Source of the DNA: Streptomyces sp. Ru72
Lineage (GTDB): Bacteria; Actinomycetota; Actinomycetes; Streptomycetales; Streptomycetaceae
DNA length: 64,000 nucleotides
Direction of reading: 5' to 3'
Assembly: GCF_002920635.1 (NCBI RefSeq)
Contig: NZ_PQSR01000012.1
Coordinates: forward strand, 61,767 to 125,766
A model generated the notes under the pieces. That model did no database searches. It was not told the DNA's origin and saw only the letters and a list, made by a program, of their open reading frames with translations. Positions 7,931-16,660 of this stretch are shown piece by piece (the first letter of the stretch is position 1; each line of letters begins with the position of its first letter). Position numbers and translations under genes: made by a program.

Positions 7931-9070
7931 CTACTCGCGGCGCCGACGCCCTTCGGGTGCCTCCCTCTCGTCGTAGCGGTCGTCGGGTTGCTCGTCTTCG
8001 TCCTCCTCCCACTCGTCTTCCTCCTCGGAGGACTCGGGCTCCTCGTCGCCCTCGTCCTCTTCGTCCTCTTCGTCCTCGTCCCGGCGTCCCCGGCGTCCCT
8101 CTTCTCTGTCCGCCTCTTCTTCCTCTTCTTCCTCTTCCTCGTCCCGGCGGCGCTCCTCGGGCTCCTCTTCCCGCTCCTCGGCCTTCTCTTCGCGCTCCCC
8201 GCGGCCCTCCTTCTCAGCCTCTTCCTCTTCCTCGCGTTCGACCTCCTCCGAGCTGCGGACCACCTCCCCGTCGCGGATCTCGCCGCGCCAGGCGCCGGTG
8301 GCCTCACCGCGGGTCATGACGAACGAGCGGTACAGCTTGAGATCGAGCCGCGTTCGCCGCCCCTGGGCGCGCCACAGGCTGCCCGTCTTCTCGAACAGGC
8401 CCTTGGGGTAGTACTGCAGGACCAGCAGCACCTTGGTGAGGTTGTCGCCGAGCGGGTGGAAGGTGACGACGCCCTTGTTCGTGCCCTTGGGACCCTCGGT
8501 GGTCCAGGCGATGCGCTCGTCGGGCACCTGCTCGGTCACGACGCCCCGCCATTGGCGACGTGACTTGGCGATCTTCGCCTGCCAGTGGGTCGAGGTCTCG
8601 TCGTCCTGCCGGACGTCCTCGACACCCTTGGCGAACTTCTCGAAGTCCGGGAACTGCGTCCACTGGTTGTAGGCCTCGCGGACGGGCACGCCCACGTCGA
8701 CGTCCTCGATGATGGTCAGTCCCCGCTGCGGTCCGCCGGGCTTGTTCTTCTTGCCGCCTACGCCCGCCGCCTCCTTGGCCTTGCCGAGCAGCGTGTCCTT
8801 CGCCTGGGACAGCATCCCGCCCGCCCCCGCCCCCGCGCCTTCCCCTCCGAGGAGCTTCTTGCCGCCCTTGAGGGCGAGTTTGCCCAGCATGCCGGGACCG
8901 ACGTGCGTCTCCGCCAGCCGGCGTGCCCCCTCACCCAGCCGCTCGCCCATGCCCTCGAGCATCACCTGGAGCCGGGCCTGCAGGTAGTCCTCCAGCTCTG
9001 CCTTGAGCCGGTCCGCGCCAGGGTTCCCCTGCACCTGATCACGAACCTTGTTGAGGGTGCCCTCAACCAT
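7931..9070 (-). CDS. gvpZ: GvpZ: SRPBCC-domain gas vesicle cluster protein
   Basis: The 379-residue protein has three parts: a helical N-terminus (about 1-105, ending in Gly-rich linkers), a SRPBCC/polyketide-cyclase-like domain (about 113-260), and a long C-terminal tail made almost entirely of Glu, Asp and Arg. SRPBCC domain hallmarks are IIEDVDVGVPVREAYNQWTQFPDF and VTFHPLGDNLTKV. This is the gvpZ position of Streptomyces gvp clusters. The stop of gvpY overlaps its ATG at 9070. The SRPBCC domain may bind a lipid or hydrophobic ligand; the acidic tail could interact with the basic parts of GvpJ/GvpY. Both are inference. Confidence 0.85.
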   Translation of the reverse strand: MVEGTLNKVRDQVQGNPGADRLKAELEDYLQARLQVMLEGMGERLGEGARRLAETHVGPGMLGKLALKGGKKLLGGEGAGAGAGGMLSQAKDTLLGKAKEAAGVGGKKNKPGGPQRGLTIIEDVDVGVPVREAYNQWTQFPDFEKFAKGVEDVRQDDETSTHWQAKIAKSRRQWRGVVTEQVPDERIAWTTEGPKGTNKGVVTFHPLGDNLTKVLLVLQYYPKGLFEKTGSLWRAQGRRTRLDLKLYRSFVMTRGEATGAWRGEIRDGEVVRSSEEVEREEEEEAEKEGRGEREEKAEEREEEPEERRRDEEEEEEEEEADREEGRRGRRDEDEEDEEDEGDEEPESSEEEDEWEEDEDEQPDDRYDEREAPEGRRRRE

Positions 9071-9593
9071 CGTCCGGCCTCCTTGATCGCGCGGACCCGC
9101 TCTTCGCCTTCTTCTCCCGCCCCTCGCTCCGGCGCCCCGGCTCCTGACCTGCTCCGCTCCGGCGTTCTCTCCGGCTTCCGTCGTCCCGGCCGCCCCCGTC
9201 CCGGCCGCCCTCGTCCCGGCCGCCCCCGTCCCGGTCCCCTTCCTCGTCCGCGTCCTCCTCGTCGCGGGCTTCCTCGTGCCGACCGCGCCCGCCTTCGCCG
9301 TGCGCCCTCTCCTTCAGCCCCGCGGTGCGTTCGTGCAGGGCGTCGGCCAGGCTCTCGGCCTTCGCCGACAGCACGGTGGTGGCCGCGGCCTTGCCCGCGC
9401 TCGCCAGCTCACCGCGCACCTGCTTGCTGACGTTGCCGAGCACGGGGGAGTCCTGGAGCAGCTTGCCGACCTGCCCGGGCCTCATCCGCGACCCGGCCAT
9501 CGCCGCCCCCAGGCTCAGCGCGAGCTTGCCCTTCTTCGTCCGGCCCAGCAGATAGCCGCCGAGAACAGCCGCGCCGATCTTGGCGTTGTTCAT
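9063..9593 (-). CDS. gvpY: GvpY: small gas vesicle cluster protein
   Basis: The 176-residue protein begins with a hydrophobic Gly/Ala-rich stretch (NAKIGAAVLGGYLLGRTKKGKLALSLGAAMAGSRM). A helical middle follows, then a low-complexity C-terminal half rich in Asp, Glu, Gly and Arg. The ATG at 9593 is supported by an upstream GGAAGAAGGA ribosome binding site. By synteny it is gvpY; no enzymatic motif is visible. The tail (repeated GGRD/GGGRDD) parallels the charged tails of GvpZ and GvpJ. Confidence 0.8.
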   Translation of the reverse strand: MNNAKIGAAVLGGYLLGRTKKGKLALSLGAAMAGSRMRPGQVGKLLQDSPVLGNVSKQVRGELASAGKAAATTVLSAKAESLADALHERTAGLKERAHGEGGRGRHEEARDEEDADEEGDRDGGGRDEGGRDGGGRDDGSRRERRSGAGQEPGRRSEGREKKAKSGSARSRRPDDG

Positions 9594-9621
9594 GGTTCCT
9601 TCTTCCTTCTTTCGCCGACGG

Positions 9622-9885
9622 TCAGAGCCCGCCCTGCGCACGCCGCAGGTGGTAGGCCCTGATCTCCTCCAGGCGGTGCAGCAGCGCCTCCTCGCGCTGC
9701 GCGAACTCCTCCTCGGCGATACGGCCCTCGGTCCGCGCCTGCTCCAGGTTCACCAGCTCCTCCTGGATGGGAGCCGGGTCGTAGTACTCCTGCTCCGCGG
9801 TCTTGACGACCTTGTCGAGCACCCAGCCGATGCCCTTGACCGGGGCGAACGGCAGCCCCAGGATGCCGCTGACCAGTCCTCCCAC
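9622..9885 (-). CDS. gvpG: Gas vesicle protein GvpG
   Basis: This 87-residue protein has the GvpG pattern: short hydrophobic N-terminus (GLVSGILGLPFAPVKGIGWVLDKV) and a helical EEL/QREEALLHRLEEI region. GvpG interacts with GvpF/L and GvpA during assembly. GTG start at 9885 with a strong GAGGAGGAAG site upstream. Confidence 0.9.
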   Translation of the reverse strand: MGGLVSGILGLPFAPVKGIGWVLDKVVKTAEQEYYDPAPIQEELVNLEQARTEGRIAEEEFAQREEALLHRLEEIRAYHLRRAQGGL

Positions 9886-9928
9886 AGCGCTTCCTCCTCA
9901 TGCCGTCCGGGCCGGTCGGTCAGGGCGG

Positions 9929-10651
9929 TCAGGCGAAGCTGTACGGCGGCAGCGGCCCCCGTACCCGCACCTCGATGCCCTCGCCGAGGCGCTCGGCCAG
10001 CTCCTGCCCGGCCCGTGTGAACTCCTCCGCCCGCTCGCCCTCCACCAGGAAGGACGCGTTCACGAAGTACTGCTTGGACGGCGGGGACACCTTCTCGGAC
10101 AGTGCGAGCGGCCGCAGCGCGGCGAGGACCTCCTCCGCCTGCGCGTCCTGGCGGCTCTGCACCTCCTGCGCGATGAGCTGACCGAGCGCCAGGCGGTCGT
10201 CGTAGCTGCCGCCCTCGCGGGTCCGCGCGCTCAGCGCCCGGGCCTGCTCGGACTCCTCGAGGATGGTCCGCAGCAGGGCGTCCTCTTCCTGCACGCCCTT
10301 GACGTTGAACTCGGCCCGCCCGGTGAGCTCGTCCAGACGCTGGGAGAACTCCTCGGCCCGCGACTCCAGCACGGCGCGCACGGCGTCCTCGCTCTCCGCG
10401 ACGTATCCGAAGCCGAGCGGCAGGATGCTCCCGCCGGCCCACAGACGTCCCTGGACCTCGTTGTGCGCCTCCAGGTCGCGGCGCGCGACCGACAGGTCCT
10501 GGGGGGCGTCACTGACCACGGCGCACAGCGAGCCGCTGCGGACGGTCCGCAACTCGGCGGGGGCCTCGCCCACGCCCTTGACACCGTCCAGATCCAGCGG
10601 ATGCGAGTCCTTGGTGATCGCGTACACGTACAGCGACATCGGCTCGCTCAC
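9929..10651 (-). CDS. gvpF: Gas vesicle protein GvpF (GvpL/GvpF family)
   Basis: The 240-residue GvpF/L-family protein has MSLYVYAITKDS at the N-terminus, the central ILPLGFGYVAESEDAVRAVLE motif and the terminal VRVRGPLPPYSF. The GTG at 10651 overlaps the gvpA stop and has GAAGGA nine bases upstream; the ATG at 10639 is an alternative preceded by GGGAGGA. GvpF is thought to chaperone GvpA into the nascent vesicle. Confidence 0.92.
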   Translation of the reverse strand: MSEPMSLYVYAITKDSHPLDLDGVKGVGEAPAELRTVRSGSLCAVVSDAPQDLSVARRDLEAHNEVQGRLWAGGSILPLGFGYVAESEDAVRAVLESRAEEFSQRLDELTGRAEFNVKGVQEEDALLRTILEESEQARALSARTREGGSYDDRLALGQLIAQEVQSRQDAQAEEVLAALRPLALSEKVSPPSKQYFVNASFLVEGERAEEFTRAGQELAERLGEGIEVRVRGPLPPYSFA

Positions 10652-11085
10652 TCCTCCCGGTCCTTCGAGGAGCGGTGGCTCGAGCCGCGTTCGATGTGCT
10701 CGGGCTCCCTCTCGCGCTCCTTGCTCCCCTTCTGGAGCGATTCGGTGAACGCCTCCACCGCGCCGGTCAGCGCGCCCTTGCTCTTGCCCCGGGCACCACC
10801 CTCGGTGATGCTCTGGGTGATGTCCGTCAGCGTCGCGGGGGCCTTGCGGCCGGACTCCAGGTCCAGCCGGTTGCAGGCCTCGGCGAAGCGCAGATACGTG
10901 TCGACGCTGGCGACGACCACGCGGGCGTCCACCTTCAGAATCTCGATTCCGATGAGGGACAACCGTACGAATGCGTCGATGACGAGGCCCCGGTCGAGAA
11001 CCAGTTCCAGTACGTCGTAGAGGTTGCCGGAGCCTCCGCCGCCCCCGCCGGCCGGCAGACCACCGCCCTGCGGCATTACAGTCAC
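10648..11085 (-). CDS. gvpA: Gas vesicle structural protein GvpA
   Basis: The main shell subunit: NLYDVLELVLDRGLVIDAFVRLSLIGIEILKVDARVVVASVDTYLRFAEACNRLDL is the GvpA core that forms the ribbed wall. It has a Gly-rich N-terminus and a Streptomyces-type charged C-terminal extension (ends KDREE), 145 residues in all. GTG 11085 is chosen because GAAGGGA lies nine bases upstream; a TTG at 11103 and an ATG at 11076 also exist. Confidence 0.92.
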   Translation of the reverse strand: MTVMPQGGGLPAGGGGGGSGNLYDVLELVLDRGLVIDAFVRLSLIGIEILKVDARVVVASVDTYLRFAEACNRLDLESGRKAPATLTDITQSITEGGARGKSKGALTGAVEAFTESLQKGSKEREREPEHIERGSSHRSSKDREE

Positions 11086-11123
11086 AATCTTCTGTCCCTT
11101 CAAGCGAAGGGCGTCAGCCGCTG

Positions 11124-11384
11124 TCAGCGGCCCTCTTTGTCGACCTGCGCGCGGGTGTAGCGGCGTACTTGTTCGTAGCCCATCAGATTGCCCGCGGGGT
11201 CCAGAACGACCCGGTAGCTGGCCATCACACTGCTCGTGTCCGGAACGCGCTCCAGCTCCACGACCTCGACGAGGGCCTCCCAGCCATGGTCCGTCGGTCT
11301 CAGCGCCGAAACGGACTGAGGAGCCCGCCCGAGCAGCTCGGTCAGCTGTTCGGCCGCGCTCCGCATGGCCTGGGGAGCGCTCAC
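11124..11384 (-). CDS. gvpO: Gas vesicle protein GvpO
   Basis: The product (86 residues from GTG 11384) has the GvpO domain: AMRSAAEQLTELLGRAPQSVSALRPTDHGWEALVEVVELERVPDTSSVMASYRV. GvpO is needed for vesicle formation and is first in the Streptomyces operon. In-frame codons continue upstream about 22 residues to a stop without ATG/GTG/TTG, so a longer protein would need an ATC start near 11450. The shorter start keeps the whole domain. Confidence 0.85.
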   Translation of the reverse strand: MSAPQAMRSAAEQLTELLGRAPQSVSALRPTDHGWEALVEVVELERVPDTSSVMASYRVVLDPAGNLMGYEQVRRYTRAQVDKEGR

Positions 11385-11705
11385 TCGCTGAGGAGCGGAC
11401 GCCTCCCGCGACGAGGAGTCTGCCTTGTCCGGCTCACGGTCGTTCGTGATCCATCACCTTCTTGCTCTTCTTCCATCATCGACCCTGTCCACATCCCCTG
11501 CCAGTTCTTGCGCCGCCCGCGCCGGACGCCTCGGAAAAATCCCCGGCGAGAAGTGCAACCCTTGCCGCCCTCTGCGTGTCGTAAGGGGAGTCAGGACTCC
11601 CCGGGGGGATCCGGGGGGACAAGGGGGTTCTGGCGAGGAGGGGGAAAGCCGAGGGGCCCGGGTCGTGACCGGGCCCCTCGAAGTATCCCGGGCAGAGCCG
11701 CCGGT
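11385..11705. promoter_or_regulatory. gvp operon upstream region
   Basis: The 321 bases between gvpO and rbsD should contain the promoter of the minus-strand gvp operon and the terminator of the rbs operon (11650-11680). G-rich palindromic runs occur around 11580-11630. No convincing protein frame is seen. Confidence 0.55.
11650..11680 (-). terminator. Hairpin terminator after rbsD
   Basis: CGAGGGGCCCGG and CCGGGCCCCTCG form a perfect 12-bp stem with a 7-base loop, 25 bases downstream of the rbsD stop. Confidence 0.75.
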
Positions 11706-12095
11706 TCAGAAGAAGACGCCGCAGCGCAGGAGTACGTTCGCGTACGGGCGGGCCTCGCCGGTGCGGACCACCAGGTGGGCGTCGGCCGTCAGCCGCTTCA
11801 GCTCCTCGTGCGGGACCAGCTCGAGGTCCGGGAAGCGGGCCTCCAGCAGCGCCGTGGCCTGCGGGTTGGCGTCCCGCACCTCGTGCGCGGCCGTGGCGCC
11901 CTCCACCACCAGCTCCTGCAGCAGACCGTCCAGGACCTCGGCGAAGGACGGCACCCCGGCGCGGAACGCCAGGTCCACGACCCGGGGGCCCTCCGGGATC
12001 GGCATCCCGGCGTCGCATATCAGGACCCCGTGCCCGTGCCCCAACTCGGCCAGGGCGCCCGCGAGATGACGGTTCAGGATTCCGGCCTTCTTCAC
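11706..12095 (-). CDS. rbsD: D-ribose pyranase RbsD
   Basis: The 129-residue protein interconverts the beta-pyranose and beta-furanose forms of D-ribose so that ribokinase can use it. It keeps the family catalytic His20 (LGHGH) and the CDAGMPIP segment with Asp28, plus the C-terminal TGEARPYANVLLRCGVFF motif. Its ATG overlaps the rbsK stop. Last gene of the ribose operon. Confidence 0.95.
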   Translation of the reverse strand: MKKAGILNRHLAGALAELGHGHGVLICDAGMPIPEGPRVVDLAFRAGVPSFAEVLDGLLQELVVEGATAAHEVRDANPQATALLEARFPDLELVPHEELKRLTADAHLVVRTGEARPYANVLLRCGVFF

Positions 12096-13072
12096 AGGGA
12101 CTCACCTCGCGGGGATGTTCCCGGCTCGCCGACTCGGGCGGGGGGCCGGGGGCCCTCCCCGCGGCCGGCGCGGCACAGTGCGTCGACCTCCTCGGCGGTG
12201 GGGTAGGACTCCTGAGCGCCGGGGCGCGTCACCGCCGCCGCCCCCACCCGCGCCGCGTACGCCGCCGCGTCGGGCAGCGCCGCGCCCGTGCCCAGCCGCC
12301 AGGCCAGCGCCGCCGTGAACGCGTCGCCCGCGCCCGTCGTGTCGACGGCGTCCACCTTCACCGACGGCACGCGGGTCATCGAGCCGTCGGCCGCCACCAC
12401 AGCGCCCTCCGCGCCCAGCGTCACCACCACCGAGCGGGGGCCCAGCGCCAGCAGCGCCCGCGCCCAGTCCTCGGGCGTCCCGCCCAGCTCGTCGCCCGCG
12501 ATGACCCGTGCCTCGTGCTCGTTCACGATCAGCGGGTCACAGGCCGCCAGCACCTCGGCGGGCAGTGGCCTCGGCGGCGACGGGTTCAGCACGAACCGGG
12601 TGCCGGACGGCAGGTTCCGCACGACCTCCTCCACGGTCTCCAGCGGGATCTCCAGCTGCGCCGACACCACCCGGGAGGCGTGCAGCAGGCTCTGCGCGGC
12701 CCGTACGTCCTCGGGGGCGAGCCGCCCGTTGGCGCCAGGTGAGACCACGATGCTGTTGTCCCCCGACGGGTCCACCGTGATCAGCGCGACCCCCGTGGGC
12801 GCCCCGCCGACCAGGACCCCCACCGTGTCGACGCCCGCCTCGCGCTGCGCGTCCAGCAGCAGCCGGCCGTGCGCGTCGTCGCCGACCCGGGCCAGCAGCG
12901 CCGTACGGGCACCGAGGCGGGCGGCGGCCACCGCCTGGTTCGCGCCCTTGCCGCCCGGGTGGACGGCCAGGTCGGAGCCGAGCACGGTCTCCCCGGCCGC
13001 GGGCCGCCGCTCGACCCCGATCACCAGGTCGGCGTTGGCCGATCCCACGACCAGCAGGTCGTAGTCGTACAT
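12092..13072 (-). CDS. rbsK: Ribokinase RbsK (PfkB family)
   Basis: The 326-residue PfkB carbohydrate kinase phosphorylates ribose to ribose-5-phosphate. Signature 1 (GGKGANQAVAAARLGA, with ADLVIGVERRP upstream) and the ATP/anion-hole motif DTTGAGDAFTAAL with its catalytic Asp are present. The ATG at 13072 is chosen because GGGAGA sits seven bases upstream; the longer frame adds a non-homologous leader. About 120 bases separate it from rbsCB. Confidence 0.93.
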   Translation of the reverse strand: MYDYDLLVVGSANADLVIGVERRPAAGETVLGSDLAVHPGGKGANQAVAAARLGARTALLARVGDDAHGRLLLDAQREAGVDTVGVLVGGAPTGVALITVDPSGDNSIVVSPGANGRLAPEDVRAAQSLLHASRVVSAQLEIPLETVEEVVRNLPSGTRFVLNPSPPRPLPAEVLAACDPLIVNEHEARVIAGDELGGTPEDWARALLALGPRSVVVTLGAEGAVVAADGSMTRVPSVKVDAVDTTGAGDAFTAALAWRLGTGAALPDAAAYAARVGAAAVTRPGAQESYPTAEEVDALCRAGRGEGPRPPARVGEPGTSPRGESL

Positions 13073-13132
13073 GAACTGTCTCCCAACGGATCCCAGCGGA
13101 TCCCCGTGGATCCGACAAAGCGGTGAATCCGG

Positions 13133-13179
13133 CGCCACGGCCGCGGACCGCGCGTGCTGCGCGGCCCGCCGCCGTGGCG
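13133..13179 (-). terminator. Inverted repeat between rbsCB and rbsK
   Basis: CGCCACGGC (13133-13141) pairs with GCCGTGGCG (13171-13179) and encloses an inner GC hairpin. It could attenuate transcription between the transporter and the kinase/pyranase genes. Three GGATCC motifs at 13088-13113 lie just beyond it. Confidence 0.45.
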
Positions 13180-13194
13180 ACCGGACGGGGCGGG

Positions 13195-15141
13195 TCAGCC
13201 GGTGAACCCGGCCACGTTCTCCTTCGTGACCACCTTCACCGGCACCATGACCGTCTCCTCGACCTTCTTGCCCTCAGCGGCCCGCAGCGCGTTGTCGATC
13301 GCGATCCGGCCCAGCTGCGAGGGCTGCTGCGCCACCGACGCGTACAGCGTGCCCGCCCTGACCGCGGCGAGTCCGTCCGGCTCACCGTCGAAGCCGACCA
13401 CCTGGACGGACGTCCCGGCCTTCGACCCCAGCGCCTTGATCGCGCCGAGGGCCATCTCGTCGTTCTCGGCGAAGACGCCCTGGATGTCCGGGTGGGCCTG
13501 GAGCAGGTTCGTCATCACGTCGAGGCCCTTGGTGCGGTCGAAGTCGGCGGGCTGCTTGGCGACGACCTGGATGCCCGGGTAGGCCTTCAGGCCCTCCGCG
13601 AAGCCCGCGCCGCGCTCACGGCTCGCGGACGTGCCGGCCAGACCCTGCAGGATCACGATCTTGCCCTTGCCGCCGAGCTTCTCGGCCAGCGCCTTGGCGC
13701 CCAGCTTGCCGCCCTCGACGTTGTCGGAGGCGACCAGCGCGGCCGTCCGCGCCTTGTTGACGCCGCGGTCGACGCCCACGACGGGGACGCCCGCCTTGTT
13801 CGCGGCCCGCACGGCCGGGCCCGCGGCGTCCGAGTCCACCGGGTTGACGACGATCGCGCCGAGGCCCGAGCTGGTGAAGTTCTGCAGTTGGTTGGCCTGC
13901 TGCGAGGCGTCGTTCTGCGCGTCCGTGACGGTCAGGTCGACGCCCAGCTTCTTCGCCTCCGCCTGCGCGCCCTGCTTGATCTGCACGAAGAAGGGGTTGT
14001 TGAGGGTGGACAGCGACAGGCCGACCTTCGGCGTGGTGGAGGACGAGCCTCCGTGCAGGAAGGACATCCCGCCCACCACGGCCACCGCGACCACGGCCGC
14101 GAGCGCGTACGTCAGCGTCTGCCTGCCCCGGCCGCCCGGAGAGGTGCCGGCGGCCACGGGGGTTGCCCCGGCCTTGCGGCGCACGGTGTCGAGGAGCACC
14201 GCCAGGGCGATCACCACACCGATGACGACCTGCTGCCAGAAGGCGGACACCGACAGGAGGTTGAGGCCGTTGCGCAGCACCGCCAGGATCAGCGCGCCGA
14301 TCAGCGTGCCCGACGCCTTGCCGGTGCCGCCCGCGAGGGAGGCGCCGCCGATGACGACCGCGGCGATCGCGTCCAGCTCGTAGCCGTTGGCGGCCTGCGG
14401 CTGCGCGGAGGAAAGGCGCGCGGCGAGCACGATGCCCGCGGCCGCGGCGAACAGACCCGACAGCGCGTAGATCGCGATCTTCTGCTTCTTCACCCGCAGA
14501 CCCGACAGACGGGCCGCCTCCTCGTTGCCGCCGATCGCGTACATGGAGCGGCCGATGTACGTACGGCCGAGGACGAACGCGGTGATCAGGCCCATGACGA
14601 CCATGACGAGGACCGGCACCGGCAGCCAGCCGCCCAGCGTGTCACCGAGGTGCGACACCGAGTTCGGGAACGCGATCGGGGAGCCCTGCGAGATGACCAG
14701 CGACAGACCGCGGCCCACCGACAGCATGGCGAGGGTCGCGATGAACGGCGGGAGCTTCCCGTACGAGATCAGGATGCCGTTGACGAGTCCGGCGGCGAGG
14801 CCGGTCGCGATCGCGAGGATCACCGCTATCGCGACGGGGACGCCCGCCGACGTGGCGCTCCAGGCCAGGACGGTGGCCGACAGCGCGGCGACCGACCCCA
14901 CCGACAGGTCGATGCCCGCCGAGACGATCACGAAGGTGACGCCGAAGGCGAGGATGGCCGTGACGGCCGCCTGGACGCCGATGTTGAGGAGGTTGTCGGT
15001 CGTCAGGAAGTCACCGGACAGCGCGGACATCGCGATGACCAGGACGATCAGCGCGGTGAGCGCGCCGTTGTCGAGCAGGAGTCTGCGGACCCCCCCGGCG
15101 CCACCGGCGCCCGCCCGGCTCTTGAGCGTGTCAGTGGCCAC
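13195..15141 (-). CDS. Ribose ABC transporter permease-substrate-binding protein fusion (RbsC-RbsB)
   Basis: This 648-residue protein is a natural fusion. Residues about 1-335 are a RbsC-type permease with 8-10 membrane segments ([31 protein letters not shown] and [23 protein letters not shown]). Residues about 345-365 form one more membrane helix. Residues about 375-648 are a RbsB-type sugar-binding domain ([39 protein letters not shown]). The binding domain would be tethered outside the membrane, replacing a separate lipoprotein. GTG start at 15141 overlaps the rbsA end by 11 bases. Confidence 0.93.
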   Translation of the reverse strand: MATDTLKSRAGAGGAGGVRRLLLDNGALTALIVLVIAMSALSGDFLTTDNLLNIGVQAAVTAILAFGVTFVIVSAGIDLSVGSVAALSATVLAWSATSAGVPVAIAVILAIATGLAAGLVNGILISYGKLPPFIATLAMLSVGRGLSLVISQGSPIAFPNSVSHLGDTLGGWLPVPVLVMVVMGLITAFVLGRTYIGRSMYAIGGNEEAARLSGLRVKKQKIAIYALSGLFAAAAGIVLAARLSSAQPQAANGYELDAIAAVVIGGASLAGGTGKASGTLIGALILAVLRNGLNLLSVSAFWQQVVIGVVIALAVLLDTVRRKAGATPVAAGTSPGGRGRQTLTYALAAVVAVAVVGGMSFLHGGSSSTTPKVGLSLSTLNNPFFVQIKQGAQAEAKKLGVDLTVTDAQNDASQQANQLQNFTSSGLGAIVVNPVDSDAAGPAVRAANKAGVPVVGVDRGVNKARTAALVASDNVEGGKLGAKALAEKLGGKGKIVILQGLAGTSASRERGAGFAEGLKAYPGIQVVAKQPADFDRTKGLDVMTNLLQAHPDIQGVFAENDEMALGAIKALGSKAGTSVQVVGFDGEPDGLAAVRAGTLYASVAQQPSQLGRIAIDNALRAAEGKKVEETVMVPVKVVTKENVAGFTG

Positions 15142-16660
15142 GGGTGGCCTCCATTTCGTTCACAGACGTGGTGGGTGTGCTGACGGCGAGCGCCATGACG
15201 GAGTCCTGCGTCGCCTCGTCGGCGGAGAGTTCGCCCGCGATGCGGCCCTGGGCCATCACCAGCACCCGGTCGCTCATGCCGAGCACCTCGGGCAGATCGC
15301 TGGAGATCATCAGGACGGCGGCGCCCGCGGCCGTGAGTTCGTTGATCAGTTGGTAGATCTCGACCTTGGCGCCGACGTCGATGCCGCGCGTCGGCTCGTC
15401 GAGGATGAGCACCTTGGTGTTCGCCAGGAGCCACTTGCCGATGACGACCTTCTGCTGGTTGCCACCGGAGAGCGTGCGCACGTGCTGGCCGAGACCGGCC
15501 ATCCGCACGCGGAGTCGGTCGGCGACCTCGGACGCGGCGGCGTGCTGCCCCTTGCGGTCGACGAGCCCGCCGCGGGTCGCGGCCCGCATGGTCACGAGCC
15601 CGAGGTTCTCCTCGATGGACGCGTCCAGGACGAGCCCCTGGCCCTTGCGGTCCTCGGGCACGAGCCCGATCCCGGCCTCCATCGCGGCGTTCACGTCGTA
15701 CCGGCGCACCTGAGAGCCGGCCACGCGCACGACTCCCCGGTCATAGGGATCGGCGCCGAACACGGCCCGTACGACCTCCGTACGGCCGGCACCCACCAGC
15801 CCCGCGATGCCGACGACCTCGCCGGCCCGCACCTCGAACGACACGTCGTGGAAGACCCCGTCCCGGGTGAGCCCCTCGACGGTGAGCAACGCCGCTCCGG
15901 TATCGGGCCGTTCGCGCGGGTACTGCTGCTCGATGGACCGTCCCACCATGAGGCGCACGAGTTCGTCCTCGGGCGTGGAGGCGGGCACCTGGCCGACGCT
16001 CCTGCCGTCGCGGATCACGGTCACCCGGTCCCCGAGAGCGGCGATCTCCTCCAGATGGTGGGTGATGAAGACGATGCCGACGCCGTCCTCGCGCAGTGTG
16101 CGCACGATGGCGAACAGCTTCTCGACCTCTTCGGAGGTGAGCACGGCCGTCGGCTCGTCCATGATGAGCACGCGCGCGTTCAGGCTGAGCGCCTTCGCGA
16201 TCTCGACCATCTGGAGCCGGGCGATGCCCAGTTCACGCACCCGCGCGCGGGGCGACACGTTCACGCCGACGCGTTCGAGGAGTTCGGCGGCGTCCGCCTC
16301 CATCTTCTTGCGGTCGATCATGCCGAAGCGGCGCGGCTGGCGGCCCAGGAAGATGTTCTCGGCGACGGTCAGGTCGGGGACGAGGTTGAACTCCTGGTAG
16401 ATGGTGGCGATCCCGAGGCGCTCGGAGTCCTGCGCACCGTGGATGCGCACCTCCTTGCCGCCGACCAGGATCCGCCCGGCATCGGGGCGGTAGGCGCCGG
16501 AGAGCATCTTGATGAGGGTGCTCTTGCCCGCGCCGTTCTCACCGAGCAGCACGTGCACCTCGCCGCGGCGCAGATCGAAGTCGACGCCGTCGAGCGCGAC
16601 CACGCCGGGGAAGGTCTTGCGTATGCCTTCGATGCGCAGCAACTCGTCAGGGTTGCTCAC
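15131..16660 (-). CDS. rbsA: Ribose ABC transporter ATP-binding protein RbsA
   Basis: The 509-residue protein has two ABC domains, as in monosaccharide importers. The first carries Walker [10 protein letters not shown] (residues 40-48) and the linker region around [15 protein letters not shown]; the second carries [15 protein letters not shown] (degenerate P-loop) and [15 protein letters not shown]. It powers ribose uptake with the fused RbsCB protein. GTG 16660 has AAGGAG six bases upstream and overlaps the lacI stop. Confidence 0.95.
   Translation of the reverse strand: MSNPDELLRIEGIRKTFPGVVALDGVDFDLRRGEVHVLLGENGAGKSTLIKMLSGAYRPDAGRILVGGKEVRIHGAQDSERLGIATIYQEFNLVPDLTVAENIFLGRQPRRFGMIDRKKMEADAAELLERVGVNVSPRARVRELGIARLQMVEIAKALSLNARVLIMDEPTAVLTSEEVEKLFAIVRTLREDGVGIVFITHHLEEIAALGDRVTVIRDGRSVGQVPASTPEDELVRLMVGRSIEQQYPRERPDTGAALLTVEGLTRDGVFHDVSFEVRAGEVVGIAGLVGAGRTEVVRAVFGADPYDRGVVRVAGSQVRRYDVNAAMEAGIGLVPEDRKGQGLVLDASIEENLGLVTMRAATRGGLVDRKGQHAAASEVADRLRVRMAGLGQHVRTLSGGNQQKVVIGKWLLANTKVLILDEPTRGIDVGAKVEIYQLINELTAAGAAVLMISSDLPEVLGMSDRVLVMAQGRIAGELSADEATQDSVMALAVSTPTTSVNEMEATRGH

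Noticed and set aside
13123..15183. A 686-codon plus-strand open frame opposite rbsCB
   Set aside because: GC-skew shadow of a clearly recognisable transporter gene; very rich in Arg, Asp and His.
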